DNA of 64,000 nucleotides from Hoyosella altamirensis (GTDB lineage: Bacteria; Actinomycetota; Actinomycetes; Mycobacteriales; Mycobacteriaceae): the NCBI RefSeq assembly GCF_014191505.1, contig NZ_JACHWS010000002.1:372001-436000 (forward strand), written 5' to 3'. Below are positions 26,715-36,731 of the stretch, one piece after another. Numbering within the stretch: position 1 is the first letter of the stretch; every line of letters starts with the position of its first letter. A model generated the notes under the pieces. That model was not told the DNA's origin. It made no database searches and saw nothing but the letters and a program-made list of their open reading frames with translations. A program made the position numbers and the translations under genes.

Positions 26715-27568
26715 TCCCTGGCCATACGCTCGAGGCGAGCGATCCGCTCGTGCATCGGCGGATGAGACGCGAACATTCCCGCGAACCGCTCCCCCGGACG
26801 GAACGGGTTCGCGATCATCAAGTGGGACTCAGCGGCAAGGCGCGGCTCCGGGGGCAGCGGAGCCTGCGCTACGCCGCGTTCAATCTTTCTCAGCGCAGCA
26901 GCGAGAGCGAGCGGGTCACCAGTGAGGCGAGCGCCTGACTCGTCGGCCTGGAATTCGCGTGATCTCGACACCGCCATCTGCACAAGCGCAGCGGCGATCG
27001 GCCCGAGCATTGCAACCATCAGCATCACCAGGGGATTTCGGTCGTCGTCCCGGCCGCTGAAGATCGAGGTGACTAGCGCGATATTTGCGAGCCCTGCCAC
27101 CGCTGAGGCCATGGCGCCAGCAACGGAGGAAATCAGTATGTCCCTGTTGTACACGTGCGCCAGTTCGTGGCCCAGGACGGCTCTGAGTTCACGTTCGGAG
27201 AGGAGTTGCAGAATCCCTGCCGTGCAGCACACCGCAGCGTTGCGTGGATTCCGGCCAGTCGCGAACGCGTTCGGGGCATTTGTGGGACTGATGTACAGCC
27301 GGGGCATCGGCTTATGGGCGGTTGTCGCGAGCTCCCGTACGATCCGATACATCACGGGCGCCTCCAACTCGGAGACTGGCCGTGCACGCATCGCGCGCAA
27401 CGCAAGTTTGTCGCTGAAAAAGTACGCGTACCCGTTCATTCCCAGCGCAACAAATATGGCTAGCCACAGCATCGTGGGGCTGCCGAAAAGCGAACCGGCA
27501 AATATGATCAGCGCTGACATCACACCGAGAAGTAACGCAGTCTTCAGACCATTCGCATGACCGGCCAT
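26705..27568 (-). CDS. htpX: Zinc metalloprotease HtpX
   Basis: 287 residues from the ATG at 27568 ([13 protein letters not shown]); an extension to 27631 is not supported by the family. Two N-terminal membrane segments, zinc motif HELAH in [13 protein letters not shown], third ligand Glu in [10 protein letters not shown]. Membrane quality-control protease. Conserved with mycobacterial HtpX over its whole length as far as I recall it. Confidence 0.95.
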   Translation of the reverse strand: MAGHANGLKTALLLGVMSALIIFAGSLFGSPTMLWLAIFVALGMNGYAYFFSDKLALRAMRARPVSELEAPVMYRIVRELATTAHKPMPRLYISPTNAPNAFATGRNPRNAAVCCTAGILQLLSERELRAVLGHELAHVYNRDILISSVAGAMASAVAGLANIALVTSIFSGRDDDRNPLVMLMVAMLGPIAAALVQMAVSRSREFQADESGARLTGDPLALAAALRKIERGVAQAPLPPEPRLAAESHLMIANPFRPGERFAGMFASHPPMHERIARLERMARDYR

Positions 27569-27705
27569 CGCCGTTCTCCGATCTCTGCCTGCCCTTGAGT
27601 AACTGCCATCACCGCTGCTCACCAGCGCCAAGCTGAACCACCGCTATGTAAACGAGCAGGGTGGTGCAAGAGGTTCCAGCGGTTGCAGGGATCACGCCGT
27701 AAGGC

Positions 27706-28746
27706 TCACCCAACCCGCGCGATCGTGTACTCGATCAGCCTGTTCAGCGCCTCGTTGGCAGGTCCTTGCGGCAGGACACGGAGTTCCGCGCGCGCACGCT
27801 CTGCATACCCGTGGAGGGTGGCGCGGGCACGCCGCAAGCCTTCTGACTGCCGCAGTAGGCCGAGTGCTTCATCGACCTCCGCATCACTGGTGATAGGACC
27901 GCTCAACAGTTCGTGCAAGCGCTCAGCGGCTGGCCCTGTGTCTTGAAGGGCATAAAGCATCGGCAGCGTGCGCACGCCTTCGCGGAGGTCGGTGCCTGGT
28001 GTCTTTCCTGATTTCTCCGAGACCGAGGAAATGTCGATGATGTCGTCGCAAATCTGGAAGGCCATCCCGACCGCGTCTCCAAGACGGTCTAGGCGATCGA
28101 CTTGCGCGGCGTCCGCCCCGGAGAAGGTGCCGCCGAACTTCCCGCAGGCGGCAATCAGTGAAGCGGTCTTCTCCCGAATGACGGTCAGATAATGCGCGAC
28201 TGGATCTTCCGATGACTTTGCACCGATAGTTTCCCGCATCTGTCCGGTAACCAGCTCAGCGAATGTCTCGGCAATGACGCGGACTGCTTCTGGCCCAAGC
28301 GTCGACAGAAGTCGCGAAGCGTGTGCGAAGAGATAGTCACCAGCGAGGATCGCGATGCTATTACTCCACCGTTCGTTCGCGCTCACCGCGCCCCGGCGCA
28401 TCGTCGCTTCGTCCATGACGTCGTCGTGGTACAGCGTCGCGAGGTGCACCATCTCAACGACCGCTGCCGCTGTCACGATTGATGAACTCTCAGGTTCCGG
28501 ACCGAGTTTGCCGCAGAGCACGGTGAACAGCGGCCGAAACCGCTTACCGCCGGCTTTCGCGAGGTAGAGCGCGGTCTCGGTCAGAAACTCTTCGCCCGCC
28601 GAGAGCTCTTCGATGAGCAGCGCCTCGACTTCGCTCAGCGACGCCTGGACGCGCGAAGCCATTTCCGGATCTCCGATATCGATACCGGCAACCGTGCTGT
28701 CCGACAAACTGCCACCCGCCTCGTGCACTGAGTCGTCGCGATTCAC
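27706..28746 (-). CDS. Polyprenyl diphosphate synthase (GrcC1-like)
   Basis: 346 residues if the GTG at 28746 is used; a GTG at 28815 would add 23 residues, and the true start is uncertain because neither has a clear ribosome-binding site. First Asp-rich motif in LYHDDVMDEATMRRG and second in QICDDIIDISS, plus GGKRFRP substrate motif. An all-trans prenyltransferase, by position probably making the menaquinone side chain. Next to htpX, as grcC1 is in M. tuberculosis. Confidence 0.9.
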   Translation of the reverse strand: MNRDDSVHEAGGSLSDSTVAGIDIGDPEMASRVQASLSEVEALLIEELSAGEEFLTETALYLAKAGGKRFRPLFTVLCGKLGPEPESSSIVTAAAVVEMVHLATLYHDDVMDEATMRRGAVSANERWSNSIAILAGDYLFAHASRLLSTLGPEAVRVIAETFAELVTGQMRETIGAKSSEDPVAHYLTVIREKTASLIAACGKFGGTFSGADAAQVDRLDRLGDAVGMAFQICDDIIDISSVSEKSGKTPGTDLREGVRTLPMLYALQDTGPAAERLHELLSGPITSDAEVDEALGLLRQSEGLRRARATLHGYAERARAELRVLPQGPANEALNRLIEYTIARVG

Positions 28747-28963
28747 GATGTGCGCACCCGTCCTGTCAGAGCGCCGGAACTTATCCGCGGCTCGGTTGTC
28801 TCTAGACCCTCTCACAGTGGCATCCCACGGAAGACTTCGAATACTTGTTGTCTCCCCGCCACGGAAACACCGTAGCGAATGCCGGGCTTGCGCACCTCGC
28901 TGACTGCGCGGATTGGGCGCAACACCACTCTTTCACTGAGTGCACGGCATCGCCGTAATCCGA

Positions 28964-29728
28964 ATGTCTCAGACACTAAGTAAGCTTCAGGATGTGTCGG
29001 GAGATGAGAGCGATCGCAGTTCGGGGCCGGAAGCGCCGGTGGACGGCCGCAGTCTGCGCTGGGAAGACCACAAAGCCGCGCGGCGGAACCAGGTACTCGA
29101 CGCGGCGATGAGCGCGATCGACGCGGAAGGCGCCGGGGTGGGCGTTCAGCAGATCGCCGCGCGCGCGGGACTCCCCAGGTCAGTTGTCTATCGCCTCTTC
29201 CGTGAACGAGGTGACCTCGACGAGCAGGTGCGCGGGCACATCGTGTCGACGCTGATGGTGTCGCTCGCGCCCGCTCTTGCCCCCGAAGGCAAAGCTGAAA
29301 CTGCGATCGTTCGCGCCATCAACACCTACGTGTCGTGGATTGCGGAACACCCTAACCTGCACCATTTCCTCGGTAGCGGTTCGAAGCGCAGACCAGCAAC
29401 GGTTTCCAAAGTCGTCTCCGGGACGAAGACCGCGATCGGGCTATACGTCACGGACGTGTTCGCCACTGCGCTTCGCCGGGCCGGCGCCGACGAGTCTGGT
29501 GCTGAGACGATCGCGTTCGGGGTGATCGGCCTGGTCGACGCAGCGGTTAACCGCTGGCTAAGCAGCCGAACGCGATCAATCTCGAAGGACAAACTGGCTG
29601 AGCTCGTCAGCCGTAGTGCGTGGCACGTGATTCACGGCAGTCTCAGTGATCTCGGGATAGAGATCGACCCGGACACTCCCCTGTCAGAACTTACGGGCGA
29701 TATAAGACCCTTGCTTATCGCCCAGTAA
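28964..29728 (+). CDS. TetR family transcriptional regulator
   Basis: 254 residues from the ATG at 28964; a GTG at 28940 is the alternative. N-terminal helix-turn-helix (QQIAARAGLPRSVVYRLFRE) after a roughly 40-residue leader, then a ligand-binding domain. It converges on the racemase gene (29 bp between stops) and may control it through the palindrome at 30940-30958 (inference). Confidence 0.87.
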   Translation: MSQTLSKLQDVSGDESDRSSGPEAPVDGRSLRWEDHKAARRNQVLDAAMSAIDAEGAGVGVQQIAARAGLPRSVVYRLFRERGDLDEQVRGHIVSTLMVSLAPALAPEGKAETAIVRAINTYVSWIAEHPNLHHFLGSGSKRRPATVSKVVSGTKTAIGLYVTDVFATALRRAGADESGAETIAFGVIGLVDAAVNRWLSSRTRSISKDKLAELVSRSAWHVIHGSLSDLGIEIDPDTPLSELTGDIRPLLIAQ

Positions 29729-29757
29729 GTTCCGCGGGAGGTCAGGTACCCCAATCG

Positions 29758-30903
29758 CTAGCCGAGGCCCCCACCCTCGCGGGCAGCGGTGACGGCGCTT
29801 TCACTGAGACCCCAGCTCTTCAGGATCTCAGCGGACGCATCTGCGCCGCCATTGTCGCCAGCTGGCGACGGCACGGCTGCAGGCGTGCGGCTGAATCGGG
29901 GGGCTGGAGCGGGCTGTACGAGACCTCCGACCTCGATGTATGTCTGCCTCGCCTGATTGTGCGGGTGTTTATGCGCTTCCCATGCTGAGACGACAGGGGT
30001 CGCGCACGCATCAGACTCCGCAAACACTTCGGTCCACTCAGCGAGTGTCCGCTTCCGGAATCTTTCGGCGAGGATCTCGCGCAGGCGCTCAGCTTGACTC
30101 AGGTCCAAGTGGAAGGGCAGATCATCGACATTCTCCAGTTCAAGCTTCGCTACAAGCTCCGCGTAAAACTGGGGCTCCAGCGCGCCTACCGCCATGTAGC
30201 CGCCGTCCGATGTTTCGTAGGTGCCGTAGCACGCTGCACCACCATCGAGGAGGTTTGTACCGCGCGGGTTATTCCACATCCCGTTCGCGTGCATACCATG
30301 CATAAACGTGGTCAGAAGCGCCGCGCCGTCGACCATCGCTGCATCCACAACTTGGCCGTTGCCTGAGTTCTGCCGCTCATGCAGTGCAGCGAGCACGCCC
30401 AGCGCGAGAAGCATGCCGCCGCCCGCGAAATCGGCCAGAATGTTGGCTGGCGGCGTGGGGGGATCACCCGCCCTGCCAAGCAGGTCGAGCCCCCCAGAGA
30501 TCGCTGCGTAGTTGATGTCGTGTCCGGCGCGGGGCGCGAGCGGCCCGTCTTGGCCCCATCCGGTGATTCGGCCGTAGATGAGGCGCGGGTTGATTCCCAG
30601 CAAGTCATCTGGGCCGATTCCCAGGCGCTCGGCTACGCCTGGGCGGTAGCCCTCCACGAAGACATCCGCATTCCCGGCCAGTTCGCGTACGACCGCACGC
30701 CCGGAGTCGGATTTGAGGTCCACTGCAATCGTGTTCTTGCCACGGTCCATCGGGCCTTGTGGTGGCACGAGGCCCCCGCCCCCACCGGCACGTTCCACAC
30801 GGAGGACTTCAGCGCCGAGGTCGGCGAGCAACATGCAGCCAAACGGCCCCGGTGCCAGTCCTGCCATTTCAACCACGCGCACACCATGAAGCGGTCCGGG
30901 CAT
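29758..30903 (-). CDS. Alpha-methylacyl-CoA racemase (CoA-transferase family III)
   Basis: 381 residues from the ATG at 30903 with AAAGGAG upstream; longer starts are rejected. Family III fold, beginning LHGVRVVEMAGLAPGPF. The catalytic pair matches racemases: His in GHDINYAAISG and Asp in ANILADFAGGG; a formyl-CoA transferase would have Asp in the first place. Predicted to epimerise 2-methyl-branched acyl-CoAs, as needed to degrade sterol side chains or methyl-branched lipids, which fits a genome with mce importers. Confidence 0.88.
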   Translation of the reverse strand: MPGPLHGVRVVEMAGLAPGPFGCMLLADLGAEVLRVERAGGGGGLVPPQGPMDRGKNTIAVDLKSDSGRAVVRELAGNADVFVEGYRPGVAERLGIGPDDLLGINPRLIYGRITGWGQDGPLAPRAGHDINYAAISGGLDLLGRAGDPPTPPANILADFAGGGMLLALGVLAALHERQNSGNGQVVDAAMVDGAALLTTFMHGMHANGMWNNPRGTNLLDGGAACYGTYETSDGGYMAVGALEPQFYAELVAKLELENVDDLPFHLDLSQAERLREILAERFRKRTLAEWTEVFAESDACATPVVSAWEAHKHPHNQARQTYIEVGGLVQPAPAPRFSRTPAAVPSPAGDNGGADASAEILKSWGLSESAVTAAREGGGLG

Positions 30904-30939
30904 AGGGCTGTCTCCTTTTCGATCAACGCGACCTAATAC

Positions 30940-30958
30940 ATGTGACAGTTTGTCACAT
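30940..30958. promoter_or_regulatory. Palindromic operator candidate upstream of the racemase gene
   Basis: Perfect 8-bp arms ATGTGACA and TGTCACAT around GTT. It lies 37 bp upstream of the racemase start, between it and menG. Size and odd spacing suit a TetR-type operator. A CRP site would need a six-base gap between TGTGA and TCACA; here it is seven. Confidence 0.5.
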
Positions 30959-30988
30959 CTACTGCCTGCCGGGCATCCATGGCCAGCC

Positions 30989-31699
30989 TCACCGCCGCAC
31001 GGCGCGATGCAGTGCGACAACGCCACCAGTGAGGTTCCGCCACTGCACGTCCGACCAGCCGCTCGCGACGATTCGGCGCGCGAGACCCGCCTGATCCGGC
31101 CACGCCCTGATCGACTCGGCGAGGTAAACGTAGGCCTCCGGATTCGAACTCACTGCTCGCGCAACCGCAGGCAGAGCTCGCATCAGGTACTCCATGTAGG
31201 CAGTGCTGAAAACTGGAACGACCGGCGTCGAGAACTCACACACGACCAAACGGCCGCCACGCTTCGTCACCCGGCGCAACTCGGCAAGCGCGGCGTCGAT
31301 ATCAATGACGTTGCGCAAACCGAACGAGATCGTTGCGGCATCGAACGACTCGTCCGCAAACGGCAGGTGCAGCGCATCGCCCGCGACCATTGGAACTCGC
31401 CGGAACCGGCCCGCCTGCAACATTCCTTTAGAGAAATCCGCAGCCACCACCCAGGCACCGGACCGTGTGAGCTCAACTGTGGACACTCCGGTCCCCGCCG
31501 CAAGATCGAGAACCGCCTCACCCGGCTGCAGCCTGAGCGCGCGGCGCGTCGCCTTACGCCACACTCGATCACGACCGAACGAGAGGACCGTGTTGGTTAC
31601 GTCGTACCGCCGCGCCACTCCATCGAACATCGACGCGACGTCATGGGGGTTCTTATCCAGAGTTGCACGCAAAAGCTCCGGGGGCTCAACACTCGTCAC
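30989..31699 (-). CDS. menG: Demethylmenaquinone methyltransferase
   Basis: 236 residues. UbiE/MenG fold: [20 protein letters not shown] at the start, SAM motif [15 protein letters not shown], and [18 protein letters not shown] near the end. Catalyses the last step of menaquinone synthesis. Downstream of mgtA and menD on the same strand; conserved with the mycobacterial ubiE/menG gene beside pimB/mgtA. Confidence 0.95.
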   Translation of the reverse strand: MTSVEPPELLRATLDKNPHDVASMFDGVARRYDVTNTVLSFGRDRVWRKATRRALRLQPGEAVLDLAAGTGVSTVELTRSGAWVVAADFSKGMLQAGRFRRVPMVAGDALHLPFADESFDAATISFGLRNVIDIDAALAELRRVTKRGGRLVVCEFSTPVVPVFSTAYMEYLMRALPAVARAVSSNPEAYVYLAESIRAWPDQAGLARRIVASGWSDVQWRNLTGGVVALHRAVRR

Positions 31700-31744
31700 G
31701 AGATCGAAACTACCCGGTGCACCTTTCCCTGGCAGTCACCGGAC

Positions 31745-32884
31745 TCAGGCGGATACTGCAAGCGGAGCACGGTCATGACCCGTCACCTCGGAATAATGGC
31801 CCAAAAGCTCGTCACAGATCGCCGGCCAGGTCCGCCGCATCACTGACCGGCGCGCCGCGCGCCCGAACTGCGACCGTGCGACCGGATGCGCAAAGGCGCC
31901 GACCGCGTCGGGGAGCAACTCCTCGAAGTGCGGAACTGGAAGCAAAAACCCCGTCCGCGCGTGCGCGATCAGATCTTTCGGGCCGCCAGCATCGGGCCCG
32001 ATGACTGGGATGCCGCTCGCGAGAGCCTCCTGCACCGCCTGACAAAACGTTTCATACTCCCCCGGGTGGACGAACACATCGAAGCTGGCGTATGCCTGCG
32101 CGAGCTCGATTCCACCCAGATGGCCGGTAAAAATTGCCTTCGGCATGCGCGCCTGCAGCTTCGGGCGATCAGGGCCGTCACCGACGACAACGATCTGAAA
32201 ATTCTCACAGTGGTTGAGCGCAGCGAGGCGCTCCACGTGCTTCTCAGGAGCAAGCCGACCGACGAATCCGACGATCAGTTTTCCTTCAGGAGTCCACCGT
32301 TCGCGCAGCTCGGCGCTGCGACGAGTCGGAGTGAACCGGTCAATATCGACGCCACGGCCCCAGCGATGAACGCGCGGAACGCCGTGGCGCTCAAGATCGG
32401 CAACAGACGCGGTGGACGGAGCGAGGGTGCGCGTTGCGCCGCGATGCAGCTTGCGAGTCCACCGCCACGCGGCCCGCGCTGTCAGGCCCAGCCCGTAGCT
32501 GCAGGCGAAACCCGCGACGTCCGTCTGAAAAACCGCGACAGTCGGCACATCGAGGCGACGGGCTGCACCCAATCCACCTGCCCCCAGCAAGAATGGCGAG
32601 GCAAGGTGAACGACGTCGGGGTCAAACGTGCGCATCACATCGGTCATCCACGGCTGCGGCAGCCCGACTGGCAGCGATGTCACCATCGGCACCATCACCG
32701 CAGGAACTCGATAGACAGGGAAGCCTTCATACTCCGGTACCGCAGTCTCGCCGCCCACCGCATCCGGTGCGATCACGATCGCTTCATGACCGCCACGCTT
32801 GAGATGCTCGAGCACTCGGAGAACGGAGTTAGTCACACCGTTGACATTCGGCAGGAAGGATTCGGTCACGACCGCTACTCGCAT
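31745..32884 (-). CDS. mgtA: GDP-mannose-dependent alpha-mannosyltransferase (MgtA/PimB-like)
   Basis: 379 residues from ATG 32884 ([13 protein letters not shown]); a GTG at 32902 is possible. GT4 fold: N-terminal [11 protein letters not shown] glycine-containing loop, C-terminal EX7E motif in [14 protein letters not shown]. The mycobacterial/corynebacterial orthologue mannosylates glucuronyl diacylglycerol in a lipomannan-like pathway at the membrane. Placed between menD and menG as in M. tuberculosis. Confidence 0.9.
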   Translation of the reverse strand: MRVAVVTESFLPNVNGVTNSVLRVLEHLKRGGHEAIVIAPDAVGGETAVPEYEGFPVYRVPAVMVPMVTSLPVGLPQPWMTDVMRTFDPDVVHLASPFLLGAGGLGAARRLDVPTVAVFQTDVAGFACSYGLGLTARAAWRWTRKLHRGATRTLAPSTASVADLERHGVPRVHRWGRGVDIDRFTPTRRSAELRERWTPEGKLIVGFVGRLAPEKHVERLAALNHCENFQIVVVGDGPDRPKLQARMPKAIFTGHLGGIELAQAYASFDVFVHPGEYETFCQAVQEALASGIPVIGPDAGGPKDLIAHARTGFLLPVPHFEELLPDAVGAFAHPVARSQFGRAARRSVMRRTWPAICDELLGHYSEVTGHDRAPLAVSA

Positions 32885-32982
32885 GCTCTCAGCGTCGCGC
32901 ACTTCAGGGAAATCGGAGAAATCGGCACGTGACCGTCAGGCGAACCGCAGCTGAATCTCTTGTTTACACCCGGACCGCGCAC

Positions 32983-33408
32983 TCAGCTGGGTTGTGCGTG
33001 CCGCAACTCCCGGCGCACGAATACCAGGAACGGCGCAGCGACTGCCCAAGTCACCACAATGACGGAGAGGGCGGGCACGACCGCGACTTTCGCGTCACGC
33101 CCCGCGACGCGAACCAGATCGGGATCGCGGTTCGCGTACTCGACCTCGATGCGCTGCCCCGCGGTTAGGTCGGTCGGGTAGAGCACACCCAGCCGCGGAT
33201 TGTGCAGAATTCCGTCTGGAGTGCTGAACAGAATCGCTGACCTGCGTACTCCGGCAGCCAGCACCTCCGCGGTAGCCGTACCCATATCGGCTTCGATGAT
33301 CATGTCGTTCCGCCAGCAGCCAATGACGAGAATCACCGCCAGCATGGAGATGCCGCCCGCGACAAGGTACACCGCTACCTTTGCGCGCCTCAGCATCCGG
33401 AACCTCAC
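32983..33408 (-). CDS. DUF3592-type membrane protein (Rv0556-like)
   Basis: 141 residues with one membrane helix near each end (about 11-31 and 108-130) and a small extracytoplasmic domain between (about 35-105) with the DUF3592 layout (ILHNPRLGVLYPTDLTAGQ; VEVEY-like strand). Function unknown. Position between menD and mgtA matches Rv0556. Lies 23 bp after menD. Confidence 0.75.
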   Translation of the reverse strand: MRFRMLRRAKVAVYLVAGGISMLAVILVIGCWRNDMIIEADMGTATAEVLAAGVRRSAILFSTPDGILHNPRLGVLYPTDLTAGQRIEVEYANRDPDLVRVAGRDAKVAVVPALSVIVVTWAVAAPFLVFVRRELRHAQPS

Positions 33409-33431
33409 GACTCAGAGCGTATCTGAGGGGT

Positions 33432-35072
33432 TCAGTGCATCCGCCGAGCGCGCTCCGATATGCCGTTGCGCACTGCAGCGTGTAGCTCACGCAAGCCCGA
33501 GCGGTCGGTACGCACTTCCACAACGCGTAATCCACCGGTGTCAGCCGCACCAAGATCAAGAACGGCGCCGAGTCCGTCCGCATCTGTCTGAATGTAGGGG
33601 ACTCCGTACGCCTGACATACCGCAGATACATTCACACCATGCGGCGTCCCGAAGATCCGCTCGAACGCACCCGCATACACAGGGTCACCTTGTTCTAGCA
33701 GTTCGAAGATCCCGCCGCCGTCGTCGTTAGCCACAACGACCGTGAGGTCCTGAGGTCTCGGCTCCTGCGGCCCCAGTAGCAAGCCTGAACTGTCATGCAG
33801 GAACGTCAGGTCACCTATCAAAGCGATTGCGCGTCCCCCATGCGCTGAGGCCGCACCGATCGCTGTCGACACCGTTCCGTCGATGCCCGCAACACCGCGA
33901 TTCGAAACAACGGAGGCGCCCGGCGGGACTGTCCCCGCCAGCGCAGCATCGCGCACTGGGTTTGATGCCCCGAGAATGAGCAGATCCCCCGGATGAACTC
34001 GCCGGACCACCTCGCTTGCTACATGCAGACCAGTGCTTTTCGGGTGATGCGCAAGCTCGTCTTCCATTACTTCGAACGCGGCAGCCGAGAGCACCCTGGC
34101 CTGCTCCAGCCACTCGTCACGCGGTGTGCCCGAGATAACCGCACGCGTTCCCGCCGCGGTGAGGTTGCCTGAGACATCGGGCCACCGCGGACCCGTTGTG
34201 AGTGCATAGACTGCGACTTTAGGGTCAGCGAGGACTGATGAAACGGCGCGATGCAGGGTGGGACGGCCAGTGATAATCGCCTGCTGCGGTCTGAGTTCGG
34301 CCAGCGCGTACGGGTGCACCGGAAAACCATGGACTGGGGCCGTGGGCTCGGCGACCGTCGGCATGCCGTCAAGTTCAGGGTGGGCACCCGAACCGTGTCC
34401 CGAGATCACGATCGTGTCGCGCGATAGGTCAATCGGCAGCGGAATGTCGAACAGGGTGTGCGGGGTCTCCGTCCAGGGCTGGCCGCCCTCCCGGCCTGGA
34501 GGTTCGTCTCCCTCACCAGGGCTGGGGACGAGTGGTTCACGCAGAGGTAAGTCAAACTGCACGGGGCCTGCATTGCCCGTCCGGTCACCGCGCGCAGCAG
34601 CGAGCACCCGGCACACGGCCGATCGCCACTGACTGTTCTGATCGCGATCCGCTTCGGCGATCCCCAGGCTGATGCACGCACGGACCTGGTTCCCAAACAT
34701 CCCCAACTGCTCGACCGTCTGGTTGGCACCGGTGCCGAGCAACTCATACGGCCTGTTTGCGCTCAGCACGATCATGGGTACGCGTGCATAGTTCGCTTCG
34801 AACACTGCCGGAGTGAGGTTCGCCACAGCGGTACCGGACGTCATGACGACAGGCACCGGCTGCTTCGAGCCGAGCGAGAGCCCAATGGCCAGGAAGCCCG
34901 CGGTGCGCTCATCAATCCGGACGTGAAGCCGGATACGGCCCGCTGTCTCGGCCGTATGCAGGGCAAAGGCCAGTGGGGCGTTACGCGAACCAGGGCAGAG
35001 CACGACGTCACGAACGCCACCGCGAATCAGTTCATCAACGACTGCGCGGGCCTGAGCTGTGGACGGGTTCAC
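33432..35072 (-). CDS. menD: 2-succinyl-5-enolpyruvyl-6-hydroxy-3-cyclohexene-1-carboxylate synthase
   Basis: 546 residues, GTG start with GGTGAG upstream. Thiamine-diphosphate enzyme: N-terminal [15 protein letters not shown], Glu-containing [12 protein letters not shown]-terminal ThDP motif [15 protein letters not shown]...NDDGGGIF. Joins isochorismate and 2-oxoglutarate. First gene of a menD-DUF3592-mgtA-menG run. Confidence 0.96.
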   Translation of the reverse strand: MNPSTAQARAVVDELIRGGVRDVVLCPGSRNAPLAFALHTAETAGRIRLHVRIDERTAGFLAIGLSLGSKQPVPVVMTSGTAVANLTPAVFEANYARVPMIVLSANRPYELLGTGANQTVEQLGMFGNQVRACISLGIAEADRDQNSQWRSAVCRVLAAARGDRTGNAGPVQFDLPLREPLVPSPGEGDEPPGREGGQPWTETPHTLFDIPLPIDLSRDTIVISGHGSGAHPELDGMPTVAEPTAPVHGFPVHPYALAELRPQQAIITGRPTLHRAVSSVLADPKVAVYALTTGPRWPDVSGNLTAAGTRAVISGTPRDEWLEQARVLSAAAFEVMEDELAHHPKSTGLHVASEVVRRVHPGDLLILGASNPVRDAALAGTVPPGASVVSNRGVAGIDGTVSTAIGAASAHGGRAIALIGDLTFLHDSSGLLLGPQEPRPQDLTVVVANDDGGGIFELLEQGDPVYAGAFERIFGTPHGVNVSAVCQAYGVPYIQTDADGLGAVLDLGAADTGGLRVVEVRTDRSGLRELHAAVRNGISERARRMH

Positions 35073-35152
35073 CTCACCAGAGTGGCAGATTCCGCGAACC
35101 CGCGTGCAGCGAGCCCTGTCCGACTAGGAAAAGTCAACGCGAGGGTGAAACG

Positions 35153-35758
35153 ATGGCCTCCGTGCGAACCCATTTCGACCCCACGCTCATGGACCCTGAT
35201 CGCGTCTATCAGCTGCTCACGTCGAGTGTGATTCCGAGGCCTATCGCCTGGGTTTCCACCCAGTCCGCCGAGGGAGTGGACAACCTCGCACCGTACAGCT
35301 TTTTCACCATCGCGAGCGTGCACCCGCCAATCGTCCAGTTCACCTCGGTTGGCCGGAAGGACAGTCTCGCGAACATCGAGGCGACCGGCGAGTTCGTCGT
35401 CAATCTCACATCTGAGCTGCTGATTGACCAGGTCAACGGAAGCTCAGCTGCGTATGACGCCGGAGTGAGCGAATTCGAGGCCCTCAAGGTCGTCTCGGCT
35501 CCGAGCGTCAAGGTTCGACCACTCCGAGTCAAAGCGGCACCTGTCAGTTTCGAATGTGTCCGCGAACAAGTCATCAGCATCGGTAACTCACATCTGATTC
35601 TCGGCCGCGTCGTCTTCGTCACCGCCAACAGCAGCACCCTCGACGACGACGGGCTTCCTGCGACGCAAGCAATCGCACCGCTCAGCCGGTTCGGCCGCAC
35701 CGAATGGGGTCTCACACCGGAAACCCGTCAGGTCGCACGGCCAATCACGCCTGAGTAG
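35153..35758 (+). CDS. Flavin reductase family protein (FMN-binding split barrel)
   Basis: 201 residues from ATG 35153 with GAGGGTG; longer upstream frames overlap menD and are rejected. Split-barrel flavoprotein: SSVIPRPIAWVSTQSAEG, APYSFFTIASVHPP (FMN phosphate region). Likely an FMN-dependent reductase of unknown substrate. It lies between menD and menC, where M. tuberculosis has bpoC. The stop overlaps the convergent menC stop by 14 bp. Confidence 0.87.
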   Translation: MASVRTHFDPTLMDPDRVYQLLTSSVIPRPIAWVSTQSAEGVDNLAPYSFFTIASVHPPIVQFTSVGRKDSLANIEATGEFVVNLTSELLIDQVNGSSAAYDAGVSEFEALKVVSAPSVKVRPLRVKAAPVSFECVREQVISIGNSHLILGRVVFVTANSSTLDDDGLPATQAIAPLSRFGRTEWGLTPETRQVARPITPE

Positions 35759-36731
35759 CCAGCACCGTGTAACACCGCGTCAGCCGCTCCCGCCACCATT
35801 TCGTGCACTCCTCTGACGCCGCGAGCCGTCTCAAGGCTAGTTCGTCTACCGTGCCCGGCCCGACACGGAGGCCGCCTTCCGCCCATTCCATGGGCGGCCC
35901 CACATCGTCGGCGAGCAGTTGCGTCGTACCGAGCCCGCAGGCCAACTCGAGCACCGGGAGCGCCGCAGCCGTTGCTGCGCCGAGAGAAATACCAACGACG
36001 GTATCGAGGGCGCTCGAAACGACCACGGGGATTCCAGCTTCGCCTAAACGCTCAGCGATTGTGACCACACGGCGCGCACCTCCAAGTGGTGCGACCTTGA
36101 GGACAGCCACATCAGCGCCGCCGGCCTCGACCACCCGAAAAGGGTCATCAGCGCGGCGGATGCTTTCATCGGCCGCCACCCGCACGGCACCGTCGAGCCG
36201 CTGCCGCAGTTCAGCAAGTTCCTCAACGGTGCGGCAGGGCTGCTCCACGTACTCAAGCGGTCCATGCTGCAGCAGCGCATCCAGCGCTCGCAGCGCATCA
36301 CTGACGGTCCAGGCACCATTGGCGTCGACGCGGACATTCGGAATCAGTTCGCGGACCGCATTCACGCGAGCTACGTCCTCGGCCAGCGACTGTCCTTTTT
36401 CCGCGACCTTCACCTTGGCAGTTCTCGCCCCCGCGAATCGCGCGAGAATGTCCGGCACCCGAGCGGCGGACACTGCTGGAACGGTGGCGTTAACCGCGAT
36501 GACGTCGCGGAGCGCGGGCGGCGGACCCTTCCACGCGGCTTCCACCGCGGAGGCGAGCCAAGCCGACGCCTCCACGTCCCCGTATTCGGGGAAGGGCGCA
36601 AACTCGGCCCAGCCCGCTGGACCACGGAAGAGCGTCGCCTCACGCGTCGTGATCCCTCGGAAGCGCACGCGCAGCGGGATGCTGACGACGTGCGCATCAG
36701 CCAAAATAGCGGAAAGTGGAGGCAGCTTCAC
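35745..36731 (-). CDS. menC: o-Succinylbenzoate synthase
   Basis: 328 residues, GTG start. Enolase-superfamily enzyme with AKVKVAEKG (catalytic Lys), metal ligands in VDANGAW, YVEQPC and AADES, and the second Lys in AVLKVAPLGG. Dehydrates SHCHC in menaquinone synthesis. Start overlaps the fprB stop by four bases (GTGA). Confidence 0.95.
   Translation of the reverse strand: MKLPPLSAILADAHVVSIPLRVRFRGITTREATLFRGPAGWAEFAPFPEYGDVEASAWLASAVEAAWKGPPPALRDVIAVNATVPAVSAARVPDILARFAGARTAKVKVAEKGQSLAEDVARVNAVRELIPNVRVDANGAWTVSDALRALDALLQHGPLEYVEQPCRTVEELAELRQRLDGAVRVAADESIRRADDPFRVVEAGGADVAVLKVAPLGGARRVVTIAERLGEAGIPVVVSSALDTVVGISLGAATAAALPVLELACGLGTTQLLADDVGPPMEWAEGGLRVGPGTVDELALRRLAASEECTKWWRERLTRCYTVLATQA

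Noticed and set aside
28965-28975. TGTCTCAGACA palindrome at the TetR start as an autoregulatory operator
   Set aside because: Only 5-bp arms, lies within the coding start, and does not match the palindrome at 30940-30958.
30940-30958. CRP-type binding site
   Set aside because: The half sites TGTGA and TCACA are seven bases apart, not six, so an odd-spaced TetR-type operator fits better.
31886-32932. Plus-strand open frame of 348 residues opposite mgtA
   Set aside because: Composition is atypical (Arg/His/Gln-rich) and the minus-strand GT4 protein is well supported.
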